Positions 1-12,261 are shown, counted from the stretch's first letter. The stretch is 64,000 bases of DNA from Paulownia fortunei (GCA_019321725.1 CM033114.1:12814278-12878277), one strand, 5' to 3'. Made by a program: numbers and translations. The notes: a model not told the origin generated them from the sequence alone.

Positions 1-1
1 G

Positions 2-364
2 ATGACTGCAGATTCTACTACGGAGGCTAAACACATTGTTGTATGTGATGTTGCAAATGAAGTTATTTAGATGAGGAACATTATCCAAGAGTTGGGTGTG
101 GTTTCATTTATTGTTGATTGTATAAGGATATACTATGATAACAACAGAACTATTATGCGAGAAAAAGAACCTAGATCTTATCAAAGATCCAAGCACATCA
201 TGAGGCGATACCATATGATTAGAGAGATCATTGTTAGAGGTGATGTTATAGTGGATAGAGTCGTTTCGACAGAAAGTAAAGTAGACCCACTGACCAAACC
301 CATAGCACAGAAGGTATTCGATGGACATCTTGAGAAGATATGCCCGAAGTACATGGGCAATTGA
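2..364 (+). pseudogene. Ty1/Copia K1 pol, C-terminal RNase H end
   Basis: This is the last ~120 codons of a copia polyprotein, the C-terminal half of the RNase H domain, which removes RNA from the RNA/DNA hybrid during reverse transcription. The translation shows the plant-copia landmarks in order: DSTTEAKH near the start, YYDNNRT, KEPRSYQRSKHI, RRYHMIREII, and DPLTKPIAQ close to the end. The frame is broken by TAG at 68-70, where relatives usually have Trp (EAVWMRN-like), so a single base change explains the stop. The rest of the polyprotein lies left of the window. Stop at 362-364 is followed within ~10 bases by the polypurine tract and the 3' LTR, as in a normal copia 3' end. Confidence 0.9.
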
Positions 365-369
365 CACTA

Positions 370-384
370 GAGCAAGTGGGAGAT
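370..384 (+). other. Polypurine tract of copia K1
   Basis: The stretch GAGCAAGTGGGAGAT directly precedes the TGTTAGAG start of the LTR. This is the standard plant-copia polypurine tract, the primer for plus-strand synthesis. It fixes the orientation (+) and shows the following LTR to be the 3' one. Confidence 0.85.
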
Positions 385-1009
385 TGTTAGAGTAGTATCC
401 GGCACACCAATTAGATTGGGCATCTTTTATACTCTTGTATTTGTAAAATAAACTTTTTCAAATCATATTAATAAAATAGGTAAATTTATTTATTTTTAAT
501 TGCATATAGTAATTAGATAAAGTACCTAAACCAAACATAGCTACGAGGCATGGTCATGCATTTGATGGTGATTATGTAATATGCCTCTATGACTTTGGTC
601 TTAAATTAGTTCTAAGTCGAGGTCTTTTTGAGAAGGACATTAAATAGCTCAATACACTCACGTGTACGATGCATACTCACATGAGGAGGATGTCTCGTTC
701 AATGGACATTAGCATAGTAATGCTATTACAAGTATATGGGTGCTTGTTAAACAAGTACAATAAATAGGTCCACGAGAAATTCTTAATTGGAAATATTGTT
801 TGTCGAAATAAGAATTTTCATATTATAATAGTACACTATTAGTTCTTAAACTCGAGACACGATAGTAGCCTTGTATATATCGTATTCCAATTTGATGTGT
901 CTTCTAATTGTCTGACAATCTCAAAGGGGGTACGCTGGATATTGCATTGATATGCATGGAGGTCAATAAGTGGCTAACAAAGGATTCATCACTTGTTTGG
1001 TAGAACAAG
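385..1009 (+). mobile_element. Copia K1 3' LTR, segment 1 of 3
   Basis: The LTR starts TGTTAGAGTAG after the polypurine tract. It is the same family as the minus-strand LTR of copia H (56601-60311), which starts with the same bases and shares blocks further in, such as the segment around ACCTATG/CATGGAGGTCAATAAGTGG. It is cut at 1009 by T1 and resumes at 16948 with TGAATCTTCTATG, matching the block that follows in H. Total LTR length over the three segments is about 1.9 kb. Confidence 0.8.
1005..1009. repeat. Left target-site duplication of T1 (ACAAG)
   Basis: ACAAG ends at 1009, directly before the TG of the T1 LTR. The same five bases follow the CA end of the other LTR at 16943-16947. A 5-bp duplication is normal for LTR-retrotransposon integrase. 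It shows that 1010-16942 entered as one insertion into the K1 LTR. Confidence 0.9.
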
Positions 1010-2572
1010 TGTTATAACTTTAAGGTTACAAACCTAAGTGCAGGTTATATTAAGTAATAAATTTCTCGTGAGTCCAAGGTCGATCCACAGGGAAGTTGTT
1101 TGAAGAATTTAGGATTATAATTCTAAAAAAATGGGATTTATGTTATTCAAAATATATAAAAAAATTAATGTATGCTGCAACTAAAGTAAAACCAAAGTAA
1201 TAAAAGTACCAAGGATTAGGGATCCACTTTTGAGTTTTGGATAGAGAAATAATTATTTATTCTTTTTACCTCTCTTAATTGTCACTATTGGAATCCATAC
1301 ATAATGAAGGTTTCAATAGAAAGATATTATCAAATAGATCATGCAACAAAGTAATCATGATATTATCTTACTATCTATAAATTATCTCTTAATACCAATA
1401 CTTATTTATGGGATCAAACATTTATGAACTTTTGTCAACAATAAATCAAGGTTTTACATTAGCAGTCGGTGGGGTAAAATCGTACAATAAGCTAAATGAA
1501 CCCAAGTATTTGTTGCACCATTGGAGATACATAAATTAAGAATCACCACAAAATAGGTAGAGTTTAGATCAAAACTCAAAATAATAATACAACATACTTA
1601 AATATTTTTTACCCTTATAACCGTTCATCTTCCTCCATCTAGAGGTTCACCCTTTTTCCTCAACAAAATGAAAGTTGGAATGACTAAAACTAGAAGAGAA
1701 ACTAGAGAATGCATTTCTATTACTACTAGAAAACATACATACTAAAAAACTTAGCCTAAAGAAGCCCTCTAACCCCCCTCTCTTACAAGCTTAATACATG
1801 ATCTATTTATAGTACTTGGAGTAAGCTAGAGACCAAACAAATAATGGAGGAGCTAATCAAGTGGTATGCTATTTGTCAATAGTTGGTAAATTGTTACACC
1901 AAGTTCTCAAATTGTTACCCGATTAAATTGGATTTTTAGGTTAGATACAACTAGATTTTGATGATAAATAATGCACAAAATTCATCGATCTTTTAATGTT
2001 GATATATTTTCATATGTCATTTGTTAAATTTGGCTATCGGATGAGGGAGATATGGTCAAATTACTGAATCATGTTCAAGAGCCATCCTTTAATAATAGCA
2101 GCACATTACAGTATATGTTTTTACCATTTTGACATATTTGCTCACCATCTTGTCTTCTGTAAATATTTAGCCCAAAATCAATTTGGGATTAAGATATATG
2201 ATCTAATTAGTCAAATAAGTCAATACTAGGCTGAACTTTGATTTGAATTTTTGGTGATCAATTTTGTGCAACTATTTGGATGAATTTTATGCTATAATAA
2301 AGACTAAATTGGGCTAAGTTTCCAACATAAAATTTGTAGTCCTATCTCTTAGATTTCAAATAAAGTAGAATTTAGATCTATAGGGCTTTTGATCATGGAG
2401 TTATGCCTAAAATACCAAAACTGCACAAGTTGGGAAACATGCTTCTTTTTTATCTTTTTATATTCATTGATTCCCTTACAAAAAATATTAATAAAACAAT
2501 AATATTAACAAGAATAAAGAAAAAAAATATAAAGAATTTGATATAAAAATATGTCAAAATATGCACTTATCA
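1010..2572 (-). mobile_element. T1 3' LTR (left copy)
   Basis: It begins TGTTATAACTTTAAGG and ends ATGCACTTATCA. The partner at 15339-16942 begins TGCTACAACTTTAAGG and ends ATGCGCTTATCA. The two align over their whole length with many substitutions and small indels (1563 against 1604 bp). Because the polypurine tract lies on its right side, this is the 3' LTR of a minus-strand element. Confidence 0.9.
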
Positions 2573-2587
2573 AATTCCCCCACACTT
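2573..2587 (-). other. Polypurine tract of T1
   Basis: On the minus strand this reads AAGTGTGGGGGAATT followed by TGATAAGT at the LTR edge. AAGTGTGGGGGAA-type tracts are typical of Athila/Tat elements. Confidence 0.85.
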
Positions 2588-4265
2588 AACCCTTGCTTGT
2601 CCTCGAGCAAGCCTAAAACAAACCTAAACTAATTCACTTTCGTAAGAAATCACGATTGCATTTAGTATATGCAACAAGCCTTTAAACCCCTAGATGACCA
2701 ATAGAGGATGAGTTATAGTCTCGTGAGAGTTTCCACTAGTGATACCCACAAACACCTAAGCAAAAAAGTACTATGGAAACGAAATCAAACAAGTATTGAG
2801 TTTAACTCTTAGTCATTCAAAAGTCAATATATTTCCATAATAAGCATACTCAAGTGTGTGTGTGGATAGTTAATGTCAATAGTGATGAAACTATGCATGC
2901 TTCAAACAACTGAATTCTCATAGGACCTTACAAAAACCATCACCCAATTTTTAAAGGAAAAGTTAAACATCATAGGCTCTTCCTTTGGTGCAAATATCCA
3001 ATATACTGAACACGCCACATGAAATCAAAAGATTGTCAACAAAGATTGTAATGGGGCCAAAGGGTGGTGATGTGGCTAAGAAATAAAAGGATAGAATGCA
3101 ACAAAGGTTCTAAAAATTTCATGGAATTAGAGACATAGAGTTTTTCGATGAAGAATTCTCAAACTCCATGAATTTCAACACTAGTATCTATTATTATTGA
3201 ATTGGACCCCTCTTCATCTTTTTCTTTATTTATCTTGCAACATCCCAGTTTTAGTTGCAACTTGTAATATTTTTAGCCCTTTGTAAATTTTTTTTTAGAA
3301 GAGAAACTCCCCCACACTTATTTTCTTCTCCAACCTAAATTTCTTTTGCAAGTTCACCCTGTCAATGGAATGTCTCTTAAACTCCAAATCATTTTTAGAA
3401 CAAAGGTTGGTCAATAGTGTATTTAGGCTAGATAAAAAGATATGATTATAAAAAAAATATTTATATATTGAAATTCTCAAAATGGCTCACTAGGGAGATG
3501 TTCTCTTGGAACATCACATGGGGAACAAGCTGATTTGGCAATGGTGCTAGAAAGCCTAATGTCTGAATCATTTTTCTAGTTGTGCACTATCAGTCGTTCG
3601 CCTCAACAGACCAAAAGAAAATGTTCTAATACTCTACCTCTACATGTTGAAGATCCAAGTGATGATTAGAGAGAGGGCATAAGAACTTTCTATTTTGACA
3701 TGATTGTCTTAACATTAAGTAACATAACTATTTGTGTAAAAAGAATTTGAGTATAATTATCACACAAATATATTAACTAAATAACAATTTCAAAGTCTAA
3801 AACAACACCCATCATCAATCAAACCACATTATTCATGCTTAATTTTAACCATTGATGTTGGAAGAACCTCTACGACTCAAAAATTAATTTAAAAAAAATT
3901 TGGTAATTCACAAACTTTTGTTAAAAGCTTCACAAACTTGCCATGTTATGCAAAAAATAGGGATGCGACTCAAGAGTATTATAATTACCCTTTACTTTGC
4001 AACCATTTTTCATGGTTTCAACAAACCCATAAGAAAACATGCTTGATTATTTTTTTTGAAATAAAATACTAAGAAAATACACATTGAACATGCAAGTCAT
4101 GATATCAACTATCCCTCCCCCAAACCTAATCGAGATATTGTCCCCATTGTCAAAAATGGATAGGAAGGTAAAGTTTAAAAGATATCACTTGAAGTGTGGC
4201 TAAAAAAAATAAAGCTGAAACAACACAAAACACACACTATTAGATGAAACCAATAATAATAAGTA
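2573..4265 (-). other. T1 3' noncoding region
   Basis: About 1.7 kb between the polypurine tract and the LOG-like fragment. It holds many stops in all frames and no protein domain I recognise. A block on the minus strand near 2590-2610 repeats the 'cttgaggacaagcaag' sequence also found next to the C1 polypurine tract (22280-22310), so at least the edge is element sequence. Part of the stretch beside 4265 could be 3' untranslated sequence brought in with the captured gene, but I see no decisive mark. Confidence 0.5.
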
Positions 4266-4683
4266 TCACAGACTGAGAGTCAAATTCAATTTGTATTTTT
4301 TACCATTGTTCCTATTGGACCAATCCACATGGGCCAAAGCTAGATCAGGTTCTAGCACATATGCTAGAAATTGATCAATTAGCTGGTCCAATGTTAGAGC
4401 AGAAATGAGGATTTTTCTCGCAGACGGTGAAATAAAACATTTTTTCATAGCATGATCTACAAAAGATTGTAAATTATCATAAAAATCATTAACATTAAGA
4501 ATACCTATAGGTTTTTAGTGAATGTTGAGTTGTGCCTAAGAGATAACTTGGAATAATTTCTCCAGTGTACCAAAACCTTCATGTAGAATGATGAATGTAT
4601 TTGCATTGTTTAACATGTTAGGCATTCTATCCTGAATATGGGATATTTTTAGCTCATCTCCGATGGTTATACTTGTGATATTC
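4266..4683 (-). pseudogene. LOG-like (lysine-decarboxylase-family) host gene fragment captured in T1
   Basis: Reading the minus strand from 4683 down, one frame of ~139 codons matches the C-terminal half of plant LOG-like proteins (cytokinin riboside 5'-monophosphate phosphoribohydrolase family). Landmarks in order: TIGDE, DRMPNMLNNA, the GFGTLE motif (family PGGxGTxxE, here HEGFGTLE, so Pro-Gly is lost), AQLNIH, KPIGILNVN-FYD, FISPSARKILIS, LDQLIDQ, and a C-terminal LNLTLSL tail like that of the LOG-like branch. Two in-frame stops fall in the conserved block: TAG where the family has Trp before AQLNIH, and TAA shortly after LNIH. The normal stop TGA is at 4266-4268. No intron interrupts the fragment, although plant LOG-type genes are usually split in this region. 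The 5' part is cut by the A1 LTR at 4684. Strand agrees with T1. It is a dead copy. The LOG-like identity is from memory of the family. Confidence 0.75.
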
Positions 4684-6946
4684 TGTAACACCCTTTAATT
4701 TAACTGCAGAACCTAAAGAAGTTAATAAAGTTAAATAAAAAATGTTAACTTTTCATCAATACTAGAGTTATGGTTTTAATAAAAGTTTTCATTTTTAGCT
4801 ATAAGGGAAAGAACTTGAATTGTTTTAAACACACCATATACATAAATATAAATCAAAATTGAGTACATATGTTTGCAAAATCATAACAGCGCGGCTTATT
4901 TAAAAACAAAATGAAGTTTTCAAAATAAACTACAAAGCAGTTCGAAACATGGCATATGAACAAATCTCTGTCCGACCGCACTAAAGACTTAGTCAACCTC
5001 TAAATCTATGCATTTCCACCTGCATCACATGAATCTAATGAGCTAAAAGCTCAGTAAGGTAAAACTGATACAATAACAAATAGCGTACATGCAAATCACA
5101 TAAATGATTAAATGCATTATTCAATTTAATAACTTTCTTTCATAAATCATTCTTTAGGGTTTTAAAAGTGTGGTGCTTAACTAATAGCGATAAACTATGA
5201 TTTTCGGAACTTGTTCTTAATGATTGGGTTTCCATACTTGGTCTTTCAACCTTAGGTATTAGCTGTATTCTATCTCATTTATTGTCGTTTTCCTATACCT
5301 ATTTTTCAACTTCAAGTATTTGCCACTATTTGTTGGGTCCGCCGATCCCTCCCACATCCCTTGTCTACCCGACCATCAATCAAGTACCATACTTTCTTTT
5401 TAAATACCTCATTATATTCTTAATAGTGTCATGCTTCATGAACTATAAATGCATCAAACATTACATCATTTGATAAACAATAACAATCACATTGAAACAT
5501 GAACAACATTATATGATTCTTGTGATACAGCAAATGAAAGCTTCAACTTACCTTAAGTCCACTTTGTGGCAAGTGAAAAGATCAATCTCTTTGGAAGATA
5601 GGATATGTTAAACGCCTAACATAATCAAATCACGTACTATTTAATATCCTTCTTATAAGTCATTTAGTCTATTCTAGTTAAAGTTCATATATACTTTTCA
5701 ATCTCTTGTAAACAATTCCATATCAATTACATAACCTTAAAAATAATGCATACTCCATATTTTACTACTAATTCAAGACATTAAACATTAGAAAATCTAT
5801 TAAATAACTAATAATTCAAACATAATTATTAGGGTAGCCCCTAAAATATGCACACAATCCAATTTAACATAACATAAACTCGGTTCTAACTTAAATTGAT
5901 TGTAACCTTTGATTAAGCAAACTAATTGCTATTATTTTAATCATTCAAAGGAACTTCCAAACACAATATAAGCATTATAAGATTAATAGAAATAAGTAAA
6001 TTAAGCATATTTTACAGGACTATCAATTTTGCCAGAAACTAGCTTAACTAGCTTGGTTTTGGCTTCAAGTCTATCCCACTTGCATTTTCATTCATACAAA
6101 AACATAATAAAACATGTAACCATCCAAGATACTATAAATTCATCATAAGAAACATTGAAGAAGAATATACCTTGATTAAGTTGGAATTAAGCTTCAAAAC
6201 CAACGATTTTCAAGTCTAAAAGGGTAGAAACTTGTTCTGGTTTATGTTCTATGGATTCCTATGGATTGAGTTCAATTCCTGTGAGTATGAGAGTGTAGAA
6301 ATTTGGGAGAAACTTAGAGAATAAGGGCTGATCATTTTTGAGGTGCTTCCACAAGAAAACATGGCTAAAAATGACTTGTTTAACATTTCAAAGAAAGATA
6401 AGTGGAGGGTGATGATTGATTGACTTATGCTTGGTGTTTTCTCATACAAAGAGCCAAGTTTATGGGCTAGGGAGATGACAAAAATTGATGCTTTGGTGTT
6501 ACAATCAAGTGCAATGCGGTTTAGAATGGTTTTATGCAACCTAGTCAACCAACCAATCAAATTGCACCATTTTATATACTTGTAGTTCTTAGCCAAATGT
6601 AACATGTTTTAAGCAAAGATTTAGGCAATTAATCACTAATAAGTATGGAACAATACGAATAATTCATTTTATGGCCATGCAACACATCAATCTTCCTTAA
6701 TCGAGATACTAAGTTTTTCATTGCAAAAAGGTACTTAAGGAATATGTTAAATCAAGAAACAAAAGTTTAATCTCATATTTCATGTACTAATGCATGTTAA
6801 AGTATAACTGGAGCATATAATAACAATTATTCATGTTCGTATAATCATGCTATTTGTATGCCATAATTGGATAATGCATATTGATTAGATGCATATTCAT
6901 GCAAAATGATTATTATTGGCTATGTATGAGAGAATTGGGCATTACA
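4684..6946 (-). mobile_element. Chromovirus A1 3' LTR
   Basis: In plus orientation it starts TGTAACACCC and ends GGGCATTACA, so the element's own LTR reads TGTAATGCCC...GGGTGTTACA. It aligns with A4 (61071-62814), A3 and A2. It keeps a ~520-bp block (roughly 5600-6170) that A4 lacks, giving 2263 bp against 1744. It interrupts the LOG-like fragment of T1. Its matching 5' LTR is absent. The 5 bases before it (TATTC) have no visible partner because the other side was deleted. Confidence 0.85.
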
Positions 6947-7524
6947 ATTCTTCCTTATATATATTTTGTTCTCGAAATTTAAGGTACCAAATAATTCTGG
7001 ATATTTTCTCTGCATTTTTTCTTCTCTTTCCATGTGGCCTCTTCTACAAAATGATTCATCCACAATACTTTAAGAAGTTGAATCTTTTTCGTTCTCAACT
7101 CTTTTTCCTTCTGATCCAAAATTTGCACTGGTTTCTCTTCATAGGCTAAATTAGGAGTCAATTTCAACGGTTCATAACTCAACACATAAGAAGGGTTTGA
7201 AATGTACTTTCTCAACATAGACACATGGAAAAAATTGTGAACACTAGATAATGATGGAGGTAAGGCCACTCTATAAGCTTTGTCATCAACTCTTTTGAGA
7301 ATCTCGAATGGGCCGACATACCTTGGGCTGAGTTTTCCTTTCTTTCCAAATCTCATGACATCTTTTATGGGAGCTACTTTTAAGAACACTTGATCCCCAT
7401 GTCAAACTCTAGATCTTTTCTCCGTTTATCTACATAACTTTTCTATCTATTCTACGTGATCTTTATTCTCTCTCGTATCTTCTCCACTACCTTAGCGGTA
7501 TGTTGAACTATTTCCGGACCAAGT
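6947..7524 (-). pseudogene. A1 pol tail: integrase C-terminus and chromodomain-like region
   Basis: On the minus strand an open stretch of 136 codons (7389 to 6979) encodes the end of a chromovirus polyprotein. Motifs: [25 protein letters not shown] (the conserved post-core block of plant gypsy integrases), HNFFHVSMLRKY, YEEKPVQILD, and KVLWMNHFVEEATWKEK, the chromodomain-like tail that steers integration toward particular chromatin in this clade (family knowledge). Further 5' the frame is degraded, with a recognisable GPEIVQHTAKVVEKIRER-like segment near 7440-7520, and is cut at 7524 by the B1 LTR. The polypurine tract AAGGAAGAAT (minus strand, 6947-6957) abuts the LTR. Confidence 0.85.
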
Positions 7525-10197
7525 TGTTACATCTACTACTCAACAAGTAGATATATATTATATAATTTAACATGATAGACACTGTGTGCATGCGAGAATT
7601 TTTTTTTGTAACACTTTAAGGAAAGATAAATCACTTCTTACATGCACAACCCTGTTTAAAATATTTTCTCGCACATGTTATGTATATAGCAGGATCAGTA
7701 TTTGTATAAAAGCACAACACCCACAACAACCACAATATTTACATACTTATTTACAGTAAAGTTTTAAAAGCAAAATATAGTACCAGTCTAAAAATATAAT
7801 ACAACAGACTCAAAATATAACAAGCTAACAAAATAGTCCAACAGATCGTCATCTATATACACACTCCCTCAGACACCTAAAGGAGCTCTAACAGTCGCCC
7901 AACCAGTAAAAGATGCTTCAAGCATTGTCGTACTCACCTACAATGTATAAACTTTATGAGTTAATGCTCAGCAAGTAAATATTATGCATATCAAAGAATA
8001 ATCCAAAATATGAAATCATGCATCTCAAAATGCTATGCGTAAAATGGAATTTTATGCATCAAAATATTTCTCTCAAAATTATTTCTTTCTTGGGCCCTTG
8101 ACCAATGCTACTATCCCATGCAATGGAAAAGAGCTCTGTACACCGCCATAATCCAATGGCCAATAATCATATAAACATGTAAATCCATGCATACTCATAT
8201 GCATGCACATCCATGCACGTGAACCTGCAAATCCATGCATGCTTTGGTGCACTAGTAGTGGTCAGCAAAATATTTTCCTTTCTTAGAATCATGTCGTGTA
8301 ATGCAAGATTTATCATAATGCTTGTATATGATGCATGCATGTGTCAATGACAATGCCCATGTATGTATGCTCAATGGAGAGCCCTCTACTATGCACATAT
8401 GATTTATGATATTACATATAATTCATACATCTACTATGTCTATGCATTGTAGTTGCAAATGAATCTTTACTTACCTTTCACTTGGTTGGTGGCTTAGTCT
8501 AGATTTGTTTAGTATTCCTCTCCAACCTTAGATGTAAAATCGCCTATAATATTACCCAACATCACACCATTCCCAATTTGGCAAGTTGAAAGCACAAAAT
8601 CTCATACTAAGACCTTAAACACTAAGCTATCTAGGTAACAATCAGGCTTTCACAAACTAGAACCCAATATAGTCCCTCAAATACCTTAATTTCTCATCTA
8701 AAATACATGTAAACATCATGTAATTGAAGTATTATCACTCTAATAGCATGTACCTAATTGTTAGAACTCAATAGCAACATGTTTAGGCTGAAACATACTA
8801 AGTTATTAAATGAGACAGATTTTCACCTCTAATTTCCTTGTTGCGACATTAGGTTTCATAGACATTTTGATATCCTTAGGAATATTTATTCACTCTAAAA
8901 ATTTTACCACACTTAGATAACATGTAAAAAAATATAACCATGGCATAAAGTTTCCAAAACACATGGGTCTAGGTCTTGTAATTCAGTCCCCTTCACAGCA
9001 CACCAGAACATATATTCTTACTTTGGCAGTTTTGAGTGTTTTCTTCGATATCATGCCCAATTTCAATTTCTAACCAATGAAAATTTATTCCAATACTCTT
9101 AACCCATAGATAAACATGTATATGATGATAATTACAGGTTTTATTCAACATACCATACACTGTTGAAGCCTAAAACACAAGAATACAGCAAGGTGACAGT
9201 TTCTAGCACAAGTATTTTCTATCAAGTATTTGCAACCAAAAACCTTTTCTTTGTGCACCACCGCTTATCTAATAATATAATAACACATTTATAAATAATA
9301 TTCAAAGCTTAATAATCCAATAAACCTCAAAATAAATCTGAAAGTCATGCCAAACCTGTAGGTTAAGCTCACCTTACATAGTTTTCTACTTGAACTTGGT
9401 TATTTCTCTTTCCCTGTGCTTGTTTTGCCTCCTTTTTCAGTTGGAATCACTTAGGACCTATTTAGAGAGCTTTTTCATATATTTAGAAGCTAAAATGGTT
9501 CATAAGAAGGTTCAAGTCGTGGTTGTTAGCTTAAGAGTGAAGAATAGGTTGAGGTCCTAGCTTGATAAGTCTAAGTATGAGGTGGCATGTAATAGTATAA
9601 TTTGATTTTCTCCCTTATCTTGAAGCCCTAATTTTGTATGTCTTACATATTCTTATTTGTTTTCAACCTATCTTCATCACCATTCATTCCTTTAGCTAAT
9701 TCCTATATCCGTTCATTAGGTTCTTCACCTGAAAAATTATCGGTTCTTGCCTGATTGATAAGTTTGTGCATCGATAGTGTTACAAACCTATGAACCTAGT
9801 TATATAACAGTTAAATTATAGTATTGTATGTCTAGTTGTCCCAAGTGTATGATTTAAATATACATATAATATTAAAATTCATGATCGAACCGACTCACTT
9901 TCTATAAACTTTTCGGTGACACCTTTCGAACTCCTAAGGTTACCACGTGTAACCTAGCATTATTTACTATATTGATACCTAAATTTTTTCTTATCTCAAT
10001 ACAAAATCAACCACTTAGGTTAGGGGATTCGATAATCAATACCGTGCGAGAGCTTCAAAATTAAGTTTAATAATTAAGAACGCCGTATAAAATAAAATAA
10101 ATTATATGATATCTTATCAATGCAAATAGCACGCAATTAACATGTAGTGCATGAATCATATTTGGCCATGTGAGTAGTAATAGGCTCGGGTATCACA
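7525..10197 (-). mobile_element. Chromovirus B1 3' LTR
   Basis: In plus orientation it runs from TGTTACATC to GGGTATCACA. The element's own LTR therefore reads TGTGATACCCGAGCC...TGTTACA, as in B3 (50022-52924). It is 2673 bp and contains the same internal blocks, including the cluster of TGCATGCA/CATGCATG repeats (about 8180-8250 and 8330-8370). It cuts the A1 pol tail at 7524. The 5 bases before it, CAAGT, have no surviving partner because the 5' end of B1 is gone. Confidence 0.88.
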
Positions 10198-10212
10198 TCC
10201 TCCTCTCCTTAT
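10198..10212 (-). other. Polypurine tract of B1
   Basis: On the minus strand this reads TAAGGAGAGGAGGA directly before the LTR TGTGATACCC. B3 has AAGGAGGGGAGGA at the same place (50009-50021). Confidence 0.85.
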
Positions 10213-10259
10213 AAAAAATTTATCCCCAAAATTTCACTTACTGAAAAAGTTCAGGATAC

Positions 10260-10602
10260 TTAGTTCTCATTTCGTCCTCCATTTCCCAAGTTTATCCATA
10301 ACACTTTAATCAATGGAATCTGTATCTGTACAGGTTTTTCTTCATAGCTCAAATCTGTCTTTAATTCCACTAGTTCATTCTTCAGAATGTGAGAGGGATT
10401 AGAGCATAGACACATGAAATACATTGTGTATTTGGGATATAGATGTTGCCAGATCCAGTCTGTAAGCAACATCACCAATTCTGTCAATCACAAAGAATGG
10501 GCCAATGTATCTGGAACTCAATTTTCCTTTCTTCCCAAACCGCATGATGCTCTTTATTAGTGCTACTTTCAAAAACACCTGATCTTCTATCGCAAACTCC
10601 AA
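10260..10602 (-). pseudogene. B1 pol tail: integrase C-terminus and chromodomain remnant
   Basis: Two overlapping minus-strand frames give the same region as in A1: [41 protein letters not shown] in the frame ending near 10399, then after a shift NPSHILKNELVEL, YEEKPVQIQ and IPLIKVLWIN in the frame ending near 10260. The final chromodomain (family ...VEEATWE...YP) is partly lost after KVLWINLGN. At least one frameshift and a damaged C-terminus make it nonfunctional. It sits directly upstream of the B1 polypurine tract. Confidence 0.85.
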
Positions 10603-10680
10603 CGCCCTTCTTCATCGATCTGTATAACTTTTTTGCTGATTTTGGGCAGTTTGCATTCTTTGTCGAATATGTAACACGGC

Positions 10681-11547
10681 TTATATCATCTCTCGAATCA
10701 TATCTAGGCCGAAAAGTTTCTTCTCACCAACTTCATCCCAATGTATCGGAGACCTACTCTTTTTGCCATATAATGCTTTATAGGGAGCCATTCCAATACT
10801 AGTCTGATAGCTGTTGTTGTATGCAAACTCCACCAAAGGTAGGAATTTACTCCACCAACCTTGGAAGTCTAACACACAGGCTCTGAGTATATCCTCCAAC
10901 ATTTATATTGTTCATTCAGATTGCCCATCCATCTGAGGATGATATGCTGTACCGAATGATAACTGTGTTCCCAAAGCTTTGTGTAAACTCCTCTAAAAAA
11001 TAGATAAAAATATTGAATCTCTATCAGAAACTATAGATAATGGCACACCATGAATTCTAACAATCTCCTGAACGTATAATTGGGCATAGCAATCCATGGA
11101 ATAGGCATAATATATGGGAAAAAAATGAGCAGACTTGGTCAATCTATCAACGATAACCCAAATAGCATCATGACCTTTAGTAGTCTTTGGCAAACTAGTT
11201 ACGAAATCCATGGTGATCCTTTCCCATTTCCATTCTGGAATAAGTAGAGGTTTCAAAGTCCCTGTGGGTCTTTGATGTTCGGCCTTTATCTGTTGACATG
11301 TTAGACATTGCTCCACATGTTGGGTGATGTCCTTTTTCATACTCGGCCACTAATAATGCATTTTCAAGTCTCTATACATCTTGGTAGCCCCTGGATGCAC
11401 TGAATAAGGGGTTGAATATGCCTCTTTTAAAATATCTTCCCGAATGTTATCAATATTTAGCACACAAAATCGCCCTCTAAATTGTAAAATATCATTCTGA
11501 GTCATCTTAAATTTAGGAGACTTCCCTGCAGCAACATATTTTCTCAT
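10681..11547 (-). pseudogene. B1 integrase (zinc-binding region and catalytic core)
   Basis: Minus-strand frames in order: RGRFCVLN and HPGATKMYRDLK (11350-11547; HHCC zinc-binding module, first part), then CLTCQQIKAEHQRPTG and WKWERITMDFVTSLP (first catalytic Asp), VIVDRLTKSAHF, and HGVPLSIVSDRDS (second Asp) in 10993-11340. DILRACVLDFQGWW, LPLVEFAYNNSYQTSIGMAP and ALYGKKSRSPIHWDEVGE follow in 10681-10902. The segment that should carry the catalytic Glu lies in the damaged gap at 10903-10992. Three separate frames show indels and stops. The module joins a cDNA copy to the chromosome in intact relatives. It follows the RNase H region directly, as in all Ty3/Gypsy elements. Confidence 0.9.
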
Positions 11548-11577
11548 ATCGATGAGATATTCATCATCTCGCTGTCC

Positions 11578-12261
11578 CTATTTGATTCTATCAATTAGCA
11601 TAGGCTGAAGCATCAGGTCTGCCAACTTTGCCTCTATTACTCCTGTCTGTAAAATCTCTATATTCATTTTCTGCAACTCATTCAGTTTTGATTTCTGAAT
11701 TAAAGCCATAGCTATTATACTTTGTGTGGTTTTTTGGCTCAATGCATCCGCTACAATGTTGGCTTTACCAAGGTGGTAATTGATCACATAATCATAATCT
11801 TTTACCAGTTCTAACCAGCTTCACTGCCGCATATTCAACTTTTTATATGTGAAGAAGTATTTGAGGCTCTTATGATCAGTATAGATCTTGCATCGTTCAC
11901 TGTATAAATAGTGTCTCCATATTTTAAGCGCAAATACTACAGCAACAAGTTCCAAGTCATGCATGGGGTAATTCTTTTCATACTCTTTAAGTTACCTGGA
12001 TGCATACGCAATTACTTTGGTATTCTGCATTAGTACACATCCTAATCCATTCTTCAACACGCCACTGTAAATTACAAATCCTCCAGTACCTGATGGAATT
12101 GAGAGAATAGGTGCTGAAGTCAACCTATTTTTTAGCTCCTAGAAACTTCACTCACACATATCCGTCCATCTAAACATCACCCCTTTTCTAGTTAATTATG
12201 TCAATGGCATAGCAATCTTGGAGAACCCCTCCACAAATCTTTGGTAATATCTAGCTAAATC
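11578..12261 (-). pseudogene. B1 RNase H and connection to integrase
   Basis: The minus strand encodes the Ty3/Gypsy RNase H: RFVEGFSKIAMPLT, then [62 protein letters not shown], ending in LVKDYDYVINYHLGKANIVADALSQK (intact in 11578-11787). The first catalytic position (family SDAS) is altered to YSGV. Several stops interrupt the 5' part, for example before LTRKGV and after YASR. At 12261-12262 it is joined abruptly to the start of the protease region, so most of protease and all of the reverse-transcriptase core are missing. Confidence 0.88.

Noticed and set aside
2573..4265. Further captured host exons next to the LOG-like fragment
   Set aside because: No frame there shows a protein motif I recognise. 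It stays listed as noncoding T1 sequence.
5282..5473. Recurring ~60-codon frame (also 53054-53245 and, minus strand, 62006-62197)
   Set aside because: It lies in homologous parts of family-A LTRs, antisense to the element. Similarity comes from LTR homology and the frame breaks in A2.
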